Assembly: GCF_028583425.1 (NCBI RefSeq)
Contig: NC_072795.1
Location: 68,338,001 to 68,402,000, forward strand
Direction of reading: 5' to 3'
Source of the DNA: Eublepharis macularius
Lineage: Eukaryota; Chordata; Lepidosauria; Squamata; Eublepharidae
DNA length: 64,000 nt
The position numbers and the translations under genes were made by a program. Numbering within the stretch: the stretch's first letter is position 1; every line of letters begins with the position of its first letter. This document shows, in pieces, positions 1 to 11,260 of the stretch. The notes beneath the pieces are model-generated. The model did no database searches, was not told where the DNA came from, and saw nothing but the letters and a program-made list of their open reading frames with translations.

Positions 1-515
1 AGGGAACTGGAAAAGATCCTTAAGGATAAGGATGTCTCTCTGGGGACCAAAATCGAGATAATCCACACTATGGTATTCCCCATAACTATGAATGGATGTG
101 CAAGTTGGACAGTGAGGAAAGCTGACAGGAAGAAAATTAATTTGTTTGAAATAGGGTGCTGGAGGAGAGTTTCACAGATAGCATGGATGGCCAAAAAGAA
201 AAAGAAGTGGGTTCTAGATCAAATCAAGCCTGAATTCTCCCTAGAAGCTAAAATGACAAAACTGAGGCTATGATACTTTGGTCACGTCATGAGAAAACAA
301 GACTTTTTGGAAAAGCCAATAACGCTAGGAAAAGTGGAAGGCAGTATGAGAAGAGGAAGACCCAAAATAAGATGGCTTAACTCAGTAAAGGAAGCAACAT
401 CCTCCAGTTTTCAAGATCTGAACAAGTCTGTTAAATAATAGGACATTTTGGAGGACTTTCATTCATAGGGTCATCATAAATTGGAAGCGACTTGATGGCA
501 TATAACACTTTAATG
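1..515 (+). mobile_element. BovB/RTE-like LINE, 3' end of ORF2 and tail
   Basis: The translation carries the C-terminal signature of RTE/BovB-type ORF2: FEIGCWRRVSQIAW near 145-190, then YFGHVMRKQDFLEK near 272-315, then RRGRPKIRWLNSVKEAT near 350-402. The last 60 bases end in the GGTCATCATAAATTGGAAGC type tail that BovB shares with lizard SINEs. The frame holds stops, so this is a dead 5'-truncated copy; its upstream part lies outside the window. It sits in a PDCD11 intron in the same orientation as the gene. An L2-type LINE is the alternative family, but the tail favours BovB. Confidence 0.7.
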
Positions 516-1067
516 CACATAAATAAAACACACAAACTTATTTACCTGATAAAACTTTAGGCTTATTAGCTCCTTATGCTGATCTTTTAAATTGTTATAT
601 TTAACTACTGCTGGAGTCAACTGTACGTGCACAGATTGTAAAGAGGTTGAGTATAAACTTCTTTTAAAAAACGGGCCATGTCTGTGAGTTCATAAAGCAT
701 TGCTGTGGTCTCAGTTAGCATGAGGGTATGAGAACTGAGCAGAGTAAAGAGAAGGAAAAAAGATGATTTTGTAGTGATTTTAATTGCATTTATCCTAATT
801 GCACAGAGACAAAGCCACCGTGAGTGTCTGACATTTGCTGGGGGTGGGATGGGGTGCAGGAACCATCACTCACTTCCTTGATAGCACCAAGCAGGCTAGA
901 TGGAAATTCTTCATGAAATATTTGCTCAGATTAATACATTCTGGACTTCCTACAGTCCTAATAATCCATTGTGTGGGAAAAGTTGCTACTATCAGTTTCT
1001 GGTGTGAAAAATACCGTGATTTGCCAGACTCTGTCCATTGCAGAGTAGCTATTGAGGACAATCATTG
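516..1067. other. PDCD11 intron, nothing recognised
   Basis: AT-rich intronic sequence. No exon homologous to the upstream PDCD11 coding sequence was seen here. Confidence 0.4.
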
Positions 1068-1252
1068 CAGAGGCCATGGCTCAGTATGTTCAGTTCCTGG
1101 CATCACTGCTAAAAGGATCGGACAGTAAATTATGTGGAAGATCACTGTATGAAACCTTGGAGAGTTGCAGAGTGTTGTAGACAATACTGACCTTGATAGA
1201 TAATGGTCTGGCTCATTCTAAGGCAGCTTCATGTGTTCATGTCATTGGAAAC
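1068..1252 (+). repeat. Decayed tRNA-derived SINE (tRNA-Ala-like head)
   Basis: The sequence matches in order the better-preserved copy at 35606-35825: CATGGCTCAGT, a degraded B box, CCTTGGAGAGTTGC, GACAATACTGACCTTGATAG, then AAGGCAGCTTCATGTGTTCA at the end. The pol III boxes are eroded, so it is an old copy. Confidence 0.65.
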
Positions 1253-1458
1253 CAGGGTATTAGGGCACTATATATACCTCATTAACCCTGTACAGATACG
1301 CCAAAGAGAAGGCTGGGAAAAGGCAACCATGGTGGACAGTTTAGATCCTGTGAGGTTACATTTTCATTGGCGCTGAGTGGTAGGGACCTGTTGATTAGGG
1401 GCTATTGTTTTAGTAAAGAAATATAAGTTTTGGTCCATATATGTATGTTTTTTCCAAG

Positions 1459-1627
1459 GGAAGAGCAAGAGAAGTTGAATGTGTGGGTAGCCCTGCTGAA
1501 CCTGGAGAACATGTATGGCATAGAGGAAGCTCTGATGAAAGTCTTTGAAAGAGCAATTCAATACAATGAACCCCTGAAAGTTTTCCAACAGCTGGCAGAT
1601 ATCTATGCTGGTTCTGAGAAATACAAG
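1459..1627 (+). CDS. PDCD11: PDCD11 exon (fourth from last)
   Basis: The acceptor TTTTTTCCAAG precedes 1459. The exon supplies the third base of a split Arg codon and ends on a complete Lys codon before GTGAGC (phase 0). It encodes one HAT-repeat segment ([15 protein letters not shown] ... [12 protein letters not shown]). Confidence 0.95.
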
Positions 1628-4600
1628 GTGAGCCTCAGTAACATCCGTGTGTTAAATTAGAGGGCCCCTGCTGTTCATCCTATGTAGCTGGAAAATGGCT
1701 TACCTGTTCTGTTCTTGGAATGAATTTCCTTAAGCTGATCCAACTGGATCCTGGGTGGAATCCTGTGGAATCTTCTAACTGCGAATGTATCTTCAGTTTG
1801 GGTAGCAAGCTTATTTTTATCATGGCTTTAGCCAAGCAGCACCTAGGTGCTGCCTTACTACTCTTGCTCTAGCGTTATTTATAACAACATGTGCAATCAG
1901 AAGGGATAAGATCAATATGCTTAAACTGTAATATACTCTGCTTAATTTTCGAAGTTCTAAATGCAGATTTTTTTACTGTCTTTGTTGTTAGAATTTATTT
2001 TTATTCTATTTTATATAGACATGTAAAATCATTTATTTGACAGATCAAAGGTAGATGTTGGCTTTTTAAGGTAGTGTAGGAAATGGGAGGAAGAAGTTTG
2101 CAAACCATGCCTGTTTCTTCCACCACTGTATGCCTGAATCTCCTAGGCCCCTGTATTTTCATGCTTGTCAGCCTGTAACCACAAGAGTCGCCAACAATAA
2201 TTTTTGAAGTGGGCAGAAGACAGAATCCAAGAATAGAGCCAGTAAGTTCTCAAAACCTAGTTTTAGAACATGCGTAACTGACTAGCCAGTACATAACGTT
2301 GGAAGGCTAGTGACCTGGATTTTAGTCCTCCTCCTACCTTGCATAGCATTTTAGATTCTGTGGCTCAGTTTCTTGATGGTCATAAATAAGAAGCGACTGC
2401 TCCATGCTTTTAGAAATTTGTGGGTATAATGTGTTAAGAATGATCCCTTCTTTTTTCTTCTCCTGTCAGCAAGCTGATGACCTGTACAACACAATGCTGA
2501 AGCGCTTTCGCCAGGAAAAGTCTGTGTGGGTAAAATACACCGATTTCCTCCTGAAAAGAGGCCAGGTGGAGGCAGCTCACAGGCTCCTCCCACGCGCACT
2601 CAAGTGTCTGCCAAACAAAGACCGTAAGAACCCCTTCGGTTTTCTCTTCTCATGGTCGGTGGCATTGTAGCTTCCCATCTATCATTTGACTCCCACAAGC
2701 CCCAAAGGTGGCTGATACTAATTCTGCCTTGCCTCCTTAGACTGCACGATTCTCCAAACAGGTCAGAAAAGTAGCCTCCAGATCATGGCCTGATATCCAA
2801 ATGAATGTAACATTGTGAGGGAGACAAAGTTCTCACACAGTTTTGTTGCCTTGGTTTGTCCTAATAAAGGGTATTAGTCGATTTTTATTTGGACCATGTG
2901 GCTACCTGGAACTCCACACTCCTTATTGATTACTGGGGATTGCATACCAATAGTTACTAATGATGCTTAGGTGTTTTAATAAAACTCAACCATAATCATC
3001 ATTACTAAGTTCCTTCCTAAAATGTGTTTTAAGTTCAAAGATTGGGGAGAGTTTCTGATAAAGGAATATAGCAAAACTATTATGCTTTGTCTATGCTCTA
3101 CATAATCTTTAGTTTATCAAAGGTTCAAGAAATCTTTGTAGGTCTTTCATAGCACACATTTATTCTGTACCAGTCTTACTTACTTGTTTTCGTTTCCTCT
3201 TGATAAGGAGAGAGTGGCTGAGAGCAGCTTGTTCAAGGGTCCATAGAATTGGGTCCCACAGTCCAATTTTCCTAAATCTTAGTTGGGGGTCTTTAGTGGA
3301 CAGGCAGGAGTAGATTACATGCAGATTTGGTGGAGTTTGCTTGAAAAATGATCCGGAATAGTTTCCCCTTAGAGAACAATGGCCAGATAAATTTAGGATT
3401 CTTTAACTAGATTAGAGAATCTGACGTGGATTTCAGGGGTACCGAATTTTTTTGGTATTCCTGAAACCCAGATCTGGATCACCTTAATTTGTTGTTGTTG
3501 TTGCACACCCTTACTTTTGATACCTTTCTGTCTCCATGAGTGATTGTGCATGTTCTTGCTTTCTCTGCCACCACACTGAAAAAGCTGCATATATTACATT
3601 AGCAAAAAAAATTAGCCACATTTAGTAATACAGAGTTTACAAAACAAAAGCGGGGGGGGAACTACTTTGAAAAATTACAGCTCTGGCATGAAACCCTAAA
3701 ATCCATGTTTAATGGCCTTTTGCCAAAGTAATGGCAGTGCCTTCAAAATCTGATCAGAGGCAGTGAAATCTACTGGAAGATGCACTCAGAAATGCATGTT
3801 TACTTTGTTACAGATATAGATGTGATTTCAAAGCTGGCACAACTTGAGTTCCGGTTTGGAGATCCAGAACACGGCAAGACCATTTTTGAGAACACCCTGA
3901 GCACATACCCAAAACGCACAGACATCTGGTCAATTTTTATAGACATGATGATAAAACATGGCAGCCAGAAGGAAGTACGGTGAGTACTAGATTGGGTTAG
4001 CAGGCCAAGACTTCTGAATCTGCCAGAAAAGATCCAAATATAACACAGGGAATTCATATTGGCCTTGAATTCAAGAGAAATTAAATCAGATTGGAAGATC
4101 TGATTATTTGGAAATGGGGAGCTATATTACAACACTGAGAGGGGCCTACAATAAGGGACTGGATTAATGGTAGCATTAACAACCAGTATTAAGCCTACTA
4201 CAGGTAAAGAGAAACCATTCTGAGTTTCTTCTCTTAGTGCTATTTCTATGCAAGTGCTATTTCTATGCCTGCTTGTTTGGAACTTAGCATGGATGTTGTC
4301 ATGCTGATTATACACTAAAGTCATGGTTCTCAGTTTTGTGTGTTGGCAGACAATGTGTTTAAGTATAGATGGCATATCACAGTCTAGCAAATCATGATGA
4401 TGTTGTAGGAGAACCCAGGGCTACCCCAATCTAGAATCTCCAAGAAAGGACAGCCCAGGGATCCCTAGAAAACAAGACGGCAACAAAAGTTCGGTAGCAG
4501 CTACTACCAGCCTCTCGGATTACCCCCACAGCTTGTATACTGACAGGCAAGCCTCCAGTCCTCAGGGCACTAAACAAGTGAAAGTCAGCCCTGCAAGGTA

Positions 4601-6067
4601 GGCATCCCACAGACAGAGTTCCAAAACAAATTAGCTGGATAGCATGGAGCAAAGTGGCCAAAGAATAGGATTTGGATTGGAGCACCAACATGATTAATTC
4701 TATACAAATTATAGTTAATTTATTGAAAAAGTACAAGCTAAATATCAAGAAGTATAGAATAGTGCAGCAAGCAAACAATATGACAAAGACTAATTAACAA
4801 ACGTAGCATTTACTAAAATCCTTAACCTAATTTCCAGATGTTACCTTCAAGCAAACAGCATGCTTCAGATGACAAGTTCCAAAAGGAATCAAATGGTCCA
4901 AACATTCAAAGAAAGGCCAGCTGAGGCAGCAGTCTTCCAGACACAGGCTTTCAGCAAAGCAGGCAGACAAAAATGCAAAATGGATCCTTAGGGAAACTGT
5001 CGAGGTACCCCAAGAGGAACAAAGCTAATGTAAAAAAGCCATCTTTTAAAGGCACGCGGCCAGTAGGGTACCCAAAGTTAGCCAATCAGAGGCAAGCCTG
5101 CAAGACCAGTACTGCTGTTACTATGCCTTGTGGGTGTGATGAAGAAAATAATTTTTCAAGTTCCAGGAAGCCTTGCATTAATGAACTGAAATGCTCAGAG
5201 CTGAACTATCCAAGGCCATCGGCCTTGAGAACCTTCACCCCTCCAGAGATTGGCTGTGCCTTATCAGCCTGGGAGCTGAGGTACCCTCCAGCCCCAGCCT
5301 TCAAAGGAACACTCTTCTCTCTCACTTCTCAGAAGGAGGAGGAGGGCATGACGGAAGAAGGCCCTAAACAAGTGCCTTTGCCAGCCATAAAGCCAAATTC
5401 CAACTGATTTAAAACCAAATTCCAATTGATGGTTTTGACAGAAAACCAACAAAGTGAGTTTCCTGAGAGATATGACCGCAGACAACCTGAAACTAGGCCC
5501 TGCTTTGACGTTAGAACCGTTTGGACCAAGCCATATATATGCAGAGAATTTTAAAGTTTCCAAGGGCCAGCATGCTGTTTTTCTGGGCTTGTTTTGTTTT
5601 TTTAGATAGCATGCGTTGTGCTTAGTAAACAGTTGCTCAGTTTAGTCCTTACTGCCCTCTGGGTCCCCATGTTAACTAGGTGCTGAAGATGGTAAGGAAG
5701 CTTCCCAACTGTCTGCCTTCTGTTATTGCCTGTCCATTAACTGAATCAGGGAACTGACAGCTTGCTGGAAGCGAAGGATTTTGAAAGAAAGAAGGAACCC
5801 CCCTTTCCCAAGAAAATTAAGTAGAACTTTTTGTATGATAAACTTACTGTATGATTAAAAACTAAGTTCTGAACAGTCTTACTGGTTTTTCACAGGGATA
5901 TTTTTGAACGAGTAATACACCTAAGCCTGGCACCAAAGAAGATGAAGTTTTTCTTTAAACGCTATCTAGAGTATGAGAAGACATACGGTACAGCAGAAGC
6001 GGTCCAAGCCGTGAAGGCAGCAGCACTGGAATATGTGGAATCCAAGAGCAGTCTCCCTGAAAGTTGA
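1459..6067 (+). CDS. PDCD11: PDCD11 (RRP5 homolog), last four coding exons
   Basis: This is the 3' end of the gene for the large nucleolar RNA-binding protein RRP5/PDCD11, needed in the SSU processome for 18S rRNA maturation. Exons join 1459-1627, 2470-2623, 3814-3979 and 5896-6067, encoding 219 residues after a split Arg codon. All introns have GT..AG ends and the phases fit. The peptide tracks the human C-terminus closely: [20 protein letters not shown], then [13 protein letters not shown], then [20 protein letters not shown], ending KSSLPES. This part of RRP5 is a helical HAT/TPR-like repeat domain, while the S1 RNA-binding domains would be encoded upstream of the window. No frame break is seen. 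The next gene, CALHM2, is convergent, as in human. Confidence 0.96.
1628..2469 (+). other. PDCD11: PDCD11 intron
   Basis: 842-base GT..AG intron. No repeat family was recognised in it. Confidence 0.7.
2470..2623 (+). CDS. PDCD11: PDCD11 exon (third from last)
   Basis: A TTTTTTCTTCTCCTGTCAG acceptor gives phase 0 entry at Gln. The donor GTAAGA after 2623 splits a His codon after its first base. The peptide [17 protein letters not shown] ... LPNKD aligns with human [18 protein letters not shown]. Confidence 0.95.
2624..3813 (+). other. PDCD11: PDCD11 intron
   Basis: 1190-base intron with nothing beyond a short TTG run near 3490. No repeat family or extra exon was recognised. Confidence 0.65.
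3814..3979 (+). CDS. PDCD11: PDCD11 exon (second from last)
   Basis: The acceptor TTTGTTACAG completes the His codon. The peptide [16 protein letters not shown] ... [15 protein letters not shown] ... KHGSQKEV is a HAT repeat nearly identical to human. The donor GTGAGT follows two bases of an Arg codon. Confidence 0.96.
3980..5895 (+). other. PDCD11: PDCD11 last intron with unclassified inserted sequence
   Basis: 1916-base intron. From about 4400 to 5420 the composition shifts to a more GC-balanced stretch that looks inserted (the open frame 4973-5407 has no recognisable protein). Its family could not be named; no clear terminal repeats or target duplication were found. Confidence 0.4.
5896..6067 (+). 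CDS. PDCD11: PDCD11 terminal coding exon
   Basis: The acceptor TGGTTTTTCACAG completes the Arg codon. The exon runs [20 protein letters not shown] ... [12 protein letters not shown] and stops with TGA at 6065-6067. The human protein ends EYVEAKSSVLED, so the length and end are as expected. Confidence 0.96.
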
Positions 6068-6389
6068 TTTATATAGTGGACAGACTTTGGGGTCTTGTCT
6101 GTTAGATAGCAGAGAAGCATGACCACAGACACCGGGGGGAGAGCCGTCTCCGCTGGCTGTGCTTCCTGGTGATCTCAGTAGCAGATTGAGTTCACAATGG
6201 ACCAAATCAACATGACTTATCTGGAACTGTAAAAGAGCAATAGGCCTTATATTATTTGTATCTTTGCTACCTTCTCATGACGATTAAATGAGGATTCTGA
6301 ATCTTTATTTAAATGGCATTTTAAAAAAGAAAATTAAGAACATGCAAAAAGCCCATGGATTTTGTTTACATATGGCTTTACTTAAATGC

Positions 6390-6395
6390 AATAAA
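6390..6395 (+). terminator. PDCD11: PDCD11 poly(A) signal
   Basis: Canonical AATAAA about 325 bases after the PDCD11 stop, followed within 40 bases by a T-rich then GT-rich stretch. It is the first good candidate, and the implied 3' UTR is short. Confidence 0.65.
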
Positions 6396-6415
6396 ATGAT
6401 AAAAGTTTTTTTCTG

Positions 6416-7015
6416 ATACTTGTAAGGTGATGAAGAATGTTTGTTTTCCGTTACTAGTATTTTGCATTTGATTCACGTATTCACTTTCCCATGAATTAGA
6501 AATTTGTGACATTTGCTTTTGAGGGGATTATAGCTTGTTAATTTCACGGTTCTTCTACTTTGAATTTTTTTCTTTTGGTAAAAGCCGCCTCCTAGGATGC
6601 AGGCATTATTGTTCTTCCTACTGCTTTCTTTAGTTTAGGTTTTTCACTCTACCAATATGTATCAATTTAGTTAATCTAATCTATTAGAGTAGATTTACCA
6701 TGCCCAAATTAATTGGTTTTTGTAGATGTGCAGCCTCCTGTGCACGTGAGGGCTTTCATTCCCTACATCAGCATAGTAGTAATGTGACTTGTCAAAGCAA
6801 CCATAGTCTCTGCCTTTGCATGTGAGCCAGTGGTGGGGAATAATATGCCTAGGAAAAATAGCTAAATGTGCAGATTTTGGAAACCAACAGCTGTGTGTGA
6901 AGCTACTCTAGTTTAAAATACCTTGTAAAAACTGTAGGGGTTTAAACTTTTCTCAGTGCTGAAAAATTCATCACTCTTTTTGAATGTCTTAACAACTCAG
7001 AGATAGTTGAATATC
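6416..7015. other. Intergenic, nothing recognised
   Basis: AT-rich spacer between PDCD11 and the Penelope insertion. No gene or clear repeat seen. Confidence 0.4.
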
Positions 7016-7028
7016 TTAACTCAGAGAG

Positions 7029-7230
7029 AGTCCAGTAGCACCTTTAAGACTAACCAATTTTATTGTAGCATAAGCTTTCGAGAATCAAGTTCTCTGGATC
7101 ATGCATCTGATGAAGAGAACTTGATTCTCGAAAGCTTATGCTACAATAAAATTGGTTAGTCTTAAAGGTGCTACTGGACTCTTTTTGATTTTGCTACTAC
7201 AGACTAACACGGCTAACTCCTCTGGATCTA
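7029..7230 (+). mobile_element. Short Penelope-like insertion, palindromic, with 13-bp target duplication
   Basis: A copy of TTAACTCAGAGAG lies on each side (7016-7028 and 7231-7243), which marks the insertion ends. Inside, the first 66 bases plus the last base of the left target copy (7028-7094) are an exact inverted copy of 7115-7181, with 20 bases between. The right part continues to the terminal TTTTGCTACTACAGACTAAC type sequence known at the 3' ends of reptile Penelope-like elements; the phrase TCTTAAAGGTGCTACTGGAC recurs in changed form after the endonuclease frame near 24240. The spacer and right arm hold CTGATGA (7107-7113) and GAAA (7130-7133), the spacing expected of a hammerhead ribozyme core. 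Confidence 0.75.
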
Positions 7231-7243
7231 TTAACTCAGAGAG

Positions 7244-7678
7244 GGTATCTACATGATATTAAATCATATAGACAGTTGACAATCACATAGATGTAATTGT
7301 TGGCATTCACTGGCGTTAACACTGACAAATTGTGAAATATGTATCGATTTTTATTCAGGTTATGTAACATTAGAAAATATTTGTATACGTGCTGGCAATG
7401 TACTTTCCTGTGCTAAACAAAGCCAATTCAAGAAAGATCTTAAAAGCATTGCTGCAGCTTTAGAAAGACCCAGAGAAAGGAAAGACCTAAACTGAAGGCA
7501 AATTATTCTGGAGTCCTCAAAGTCCCTCGATTATGAAAAGAAAAACATTTCCTGCTTTTTCTCAGCTTAAGCTAGCTGGAGACTCCATCCACCAGTACTG
7601 CTTGCATTATAGGAACTAATTATGGTTTTTGCTTTACTTTAACAAATATTAGAAGAGAACCACCTGGCATGATGACCT
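7244..7678. other. Intergenic, nothing recognised
   Basis: No gene, SINE or terminal-repeat structure was recognised. Confidence 0.35.
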
Positions 7679-7914
7679 AGAGCAAAACCACAAGTGACAA
7701 AAGGCACAGATTGGACACTTGTCTGCTTCCCTCAAGTTTTGATGGGAAATGTAGGCATCCTGGTCTTGCAGCTTCGCTCTCTGACTGCTGTCCAATGGAC
7801 TTTTCAACTGTCACTTGTCCAACATTCTGCCAAGCTGCCTACATTTCCCATCAAAACTTGAGGGAAGCAGACAAGTGTCCAATCTGTGCCTTTTGTCACT
7901 TGTGGTTCTGCTCT
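7679..7914. mobile_element. Palindromic MITE-like element, 79-bp arms
   Basis: Bases 7679-7757 are the reverse complement of 7836-7914 with one mismatch, separated by 78 bases. The outer ends read AGAGCAAAACCACAAGTGAC and its complement. The structure is that of a non-autonomous DNA transposon with long terminal inverted repeats. No convincing target duplication was found, so the superfamily is open. The 92-residue open frame across it is a by-product. Confidence 0.65.
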
Positions 7915-9424
7915 GAGCCTAACAGCAGTTCAGTGGGGAGCAAGAGAAGAATGGGTTCTTTGCTTGTTTTCTGTTTAATTTTCAAATAATTGGTATTCTG
8001 AATAAATCATGTGGGAGCTACTTTTTTATCTCTTTTCTGCTCTTGTCCTTACAGTGATATACTAGTCTTTATGAAGGTGGTAATGAGTCTTCTATCACAG
8101 ATTGTGTTAATATGTCAAAAGTATCTTGATAGTATACCTGTCTATCAATTGCAGCCTTCAAGCCAAGTTATCATTTTTACATAGTTTTCTACTCATCTGA
8201 ATAATCAGAAACTTCTTTTTGCCCTAATGTGAATTGTGGCTACCCATATTTAATAGGCTAAAGCTTTGGTTTCCATTCCCATTTCAAAAAGGGTTAGGAG
8301 TGACAAATATAATGTTTAATATATTTAAAACCCGCTAATGTTCCCTTTTTCATCCTAGGGCTTTTAAATTAACTTTACTAAAGTTATTTATATAATGATA
8401 TTTGATCTTTAATGTAGGAGTAGTCTGCAGCTTAAAGGCAAGAGAAGTTGTTCATCAAACAAAAATCTACAACCAGTATTGTTCAAGTATATCAATATAT
8501 ATAATTTGCAACATGGACCCATCTGTGGATTATTAAAATGGGGCCATGGACAAACAAGACAGATCTTTCTACAAACCTAAGAAAAGTCCCAGGTTTGCAG
8601 AAAAATCTGGTCTCTAAAAAACTAACAAGTGGCCAAACTGGTGGTACTGATGGGACATCTGTATGCCTACATGTCCCCATGGACTTACATCCACTTAGAT
8701 CCATCAATGTAATTTTGTCAACAAAGAGAAGTCTACCTGATCACAAAATCTAATTACTATCAGCCAGGTGGGCTTAATTACTTTTACTGACCTTGTCTGA
8801 AGGTCTCCTACCCAAGCATGGGTGAAGCCTCCACCCTGCCAGCCCTTTTTGTCCGTGCTGCCCACATGCAATCACCTGTTGTTACCTTTCTGGGAAGCCC
8901 TAACTCACTCAAATCCAGAAAACCTATGGATTCTGGACTCATCATGAATTCCGGGATGTTACAATTATTTCTTTTTTATTCTTTTGTGCGGGCGCCCATA
9001 GCTATTGTTCTGCCAGCCCATTCCACTTTTTTTTTTTGAACCAGCCAACCTTTTCCTTGAGAACTTGATAAGCTCTGCCTGAAGTCCTTTTGTCTCAATC
9101 CCTGGACTATCAAAGCAGACAATGTACTCTGTTCAGATCAGTAGACAGAATAGGTAAACTCTGACCTTCTATTTATGGACTATTTGCCCCTCCCCCTCAA
9201 TTTGGCCCTATTCCATCCATGTCAGATGTTTTTCTGATTTATGTACAGTATTTGATACCTTCAGTGCTGATCTTAGCATTATGCTGGTGTTGGCCTGAGT
9301 TTAATGGATGCTGGTTTATCATCATTTTTTCCTCAATGTGAGAACATGCTGGGTCTGATTCCTGTACAGATGTTTACATTTGCCTTTCCTCCATCTCCCC
9401 TAAACCCACCCCATGTGCCAAAGG
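7915..9424. other. Intergenic, one weak hairpin
   Basis: No gene seen. A small imperfect hairpin, CAGATCTTTCTACAAACCT against AGGTTTGCAGAAAAATCTG (8560-8617), suggests a fragment of a short inverted-repeat element; a related string, AGACAGATCTTTCTAC, recurs at 20590. Confidence 0.35.
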
Positions 9425-9427
9425 ATA

Positions 9428-9600
9428 GGTTTCCAGATATCAGTTCCCCTGTGGGAAATGGTTGGTTTTGAAGGTGGACTGTCTAGCATTATACCAGGCT
9501 GAGGTCCCTCACCTCCCCAAATTCTGCCCTCTCCAGGCTCCCCCCCACCCCCGCCACCAGTCTCTAGGAATTCCCCAACCTGGAATTGGCAGCCTCGCTA
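9428..9600 (+). repeat. Copy of an interspersed repeat ending in GGAATTGGCAGCC
   Basis: The order AGTTCCCCTGTGGGAAATGG, GGTGGACTGTCTAGCATTAT, GAGGTCCCTCACCTCCCCAA, CCAACCTGGAATTGGCAGCC matches a family abundant in lizard genomes. Two further copies lie at 19610-20035. The class is not assigned. Confidence 0.5.
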
Positions 9601-10201
9601 TACAGATGTAACCTGTAAGTTTCTGAATGATTTGAACTCCAAGTCATCTCTGCTACATGGTGTAATTATAGATCTCTCTGCTTACAATCATAGTGATCAG
9701 GATTACTCGGAGCAAAAAATGCAAAATGGATTATCAAGGCTTAGCCCCTGTGATGAGATTCCACAAGGCTTCACAATAGATTCTAGCTTTGCGGCCAGGA
9801 AGATACTGCCTTAATCTGTTAGAACAAGATGGTTTTAGCCAGGACACGTATATGCTACAGTTGTGAAAGGAGAGAGGAGGAGAGATTCTCAGGCAGGATG
9901 TCAGCTATTGGTTGCTTTAGTGGTTTAACAATTGTGCAAAACAAATGTAAAATGAAGTAAGCATTTTCAGAGGATATTTCTTCAATCAGAACTCTTTTTC
10001 CAATGGGATGTGGGACTTAAGACAAATAATTTCAGAGATAAATCCTGACACAGGGGTGAGGGTGCATAATGCATCAAACAAAAACGGACCAAATAAATGA
10101 GCTTTCATTTCTGAAGATCAGGAGCAAGGCAAGGGTTCACGCCTTTCTGCTGAAAACTCTTTCCCTTTCTTTTTCTTTCATTCATTTACCTACCTACCAA
10201 T

Positions 10202-10226
10202 CACACACACACACACACACACACAC
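10202..10226. repeat. (CA)n microsatellite
   Basis: Uninterrupted CA dinucleotide run of about 12 units. Confidence 0.9.
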
Positions 10227-10683
10227 TTTCCCTCTTCTCCTTGGGGCCATTCCCAGGTGCAGAATTCCCATTCAGCCAAAGCGTTGATTTTCTTTCTCTT
10301 TCCTGTCATGTAACACAACAATTGCACTGTTCTTGTGCTTGAGTACCTTTTCAATCCCAGTGCCCCCATATTCTCTCAATAAATTCTAAACCTCTCTTTG
10401 GAAAAGACTTCATTTTGTGGTTACTGGTAGCCTATTAGGGGACACTTTAACCCAGCTTACCCACTATCCAGGTAAGAGCCCTAAATCACTTGTTTTGCTC
10501 CTCCTAGTATGCAATTTTGTCAGTTTTCCAAGCTAGCCAGGCTGTGGAAGTGGGAAGAGAATTCCTCCTGATGCTGAGCTTAATTCCTCCAAATTGGTTG
10601 TGATTCTGAGTAAGAGTCCCAAACCCTGGTTAAAGAGTTCATAGATGTCTAAGGATATATGTGAAGGGAAGCTTTATTCGGTG

Positions 10684-10890
10684 ACCGTATAGTGGTTAGG
10701 GTTTTGGACTAGGATCTTGAAGACTCAGATTTTAATCCCCATTCTTCCATGGGGAAGACTTCTTCCACTGGGTGCCCTTGTGCCAGTTACATATTCCCAG
10801 CCTAACCTACTTCATAGAGGAGTTGTAAGGACAAAATGATGCTTTAGGTCACCAGTTTGGAGAAAGGTGGGGAATAAATGAGGTAATAAA
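10684..10890 (+). repeat. tRNA-derived SINE
   Basis: The head TAGTGGTTAGGGTTTTGGAC corresponds to the A-box region. The body follows the family (CCCAGCCTAACCTACTTCAT, AGGAGTTGTAAGGACAAAAT) and the tail is GGTGGGGAATAAATGAGGTA. Copies at 21340, 39375, 47580 and, reversed, 19020 and 47230 share this plan. Confidence 0.7.
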
Positions 10891-11260
10891 ATAACCTAGC
10901 TAAAGATAGCAGGGGCAGGTAAAAAGTGGGTGGGTGGGAAGGAGAAAGGGAAGAATAAAAAGGTGAGGCTATGGGGGTTACCAGGAGGTGGAAAAAATAG
11001 TATGGGGAGGGAGGATACAGGGGAAAGTGAGGTGCCCCCAGCAAGTCTTTCCCTGCCACTGGGCCCAGCTCAGTGGCTGAACTATGGAACTGGGCTGAGC
11101 CCGGCCCAAGTGACTGGAGCCATGCAGAGCTTTGCCAGGGAGAGGAAGGGAGAAAGCTGAAGATGGGGCGGAGCAAATAAAAGTAAAGTTGGCTGGTGGG
11201 GAAGGTAAAAAGGAAATAGTGGAAGGGTGAGGTGTCCCCCTGTAAGTCCTTGTGGGTCCT
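10891..11260 (+). repeat. Purine-rich repeat directly after a SINE
   Basis: A G/A-rich stretch with CTATGGGGGTTACCAGGAGG and GGGGAAAGTGAGGTGCCCCC. The same arrangement, SINE tail followed by CATATGGGGGTTGCCAGGAG, recurs at 21576-21713 and 22290-22490, so SINE plus purine-rich block may be one longer repeat unit. Confidence 0.5.

Noticed and set aside
4973-5407. 144-residue open frame inside the PDCD11 intron
   Set aside because: No known domain, no splice context and a composition like repeat DNA.
4400-5420. Possible solitary long terminal repeat in the last PDCD11 intron
   Set aside because: A TG start and a reverse-strand AATAAA are present, but no paired end or target duplication could be found, so no element is claimed.
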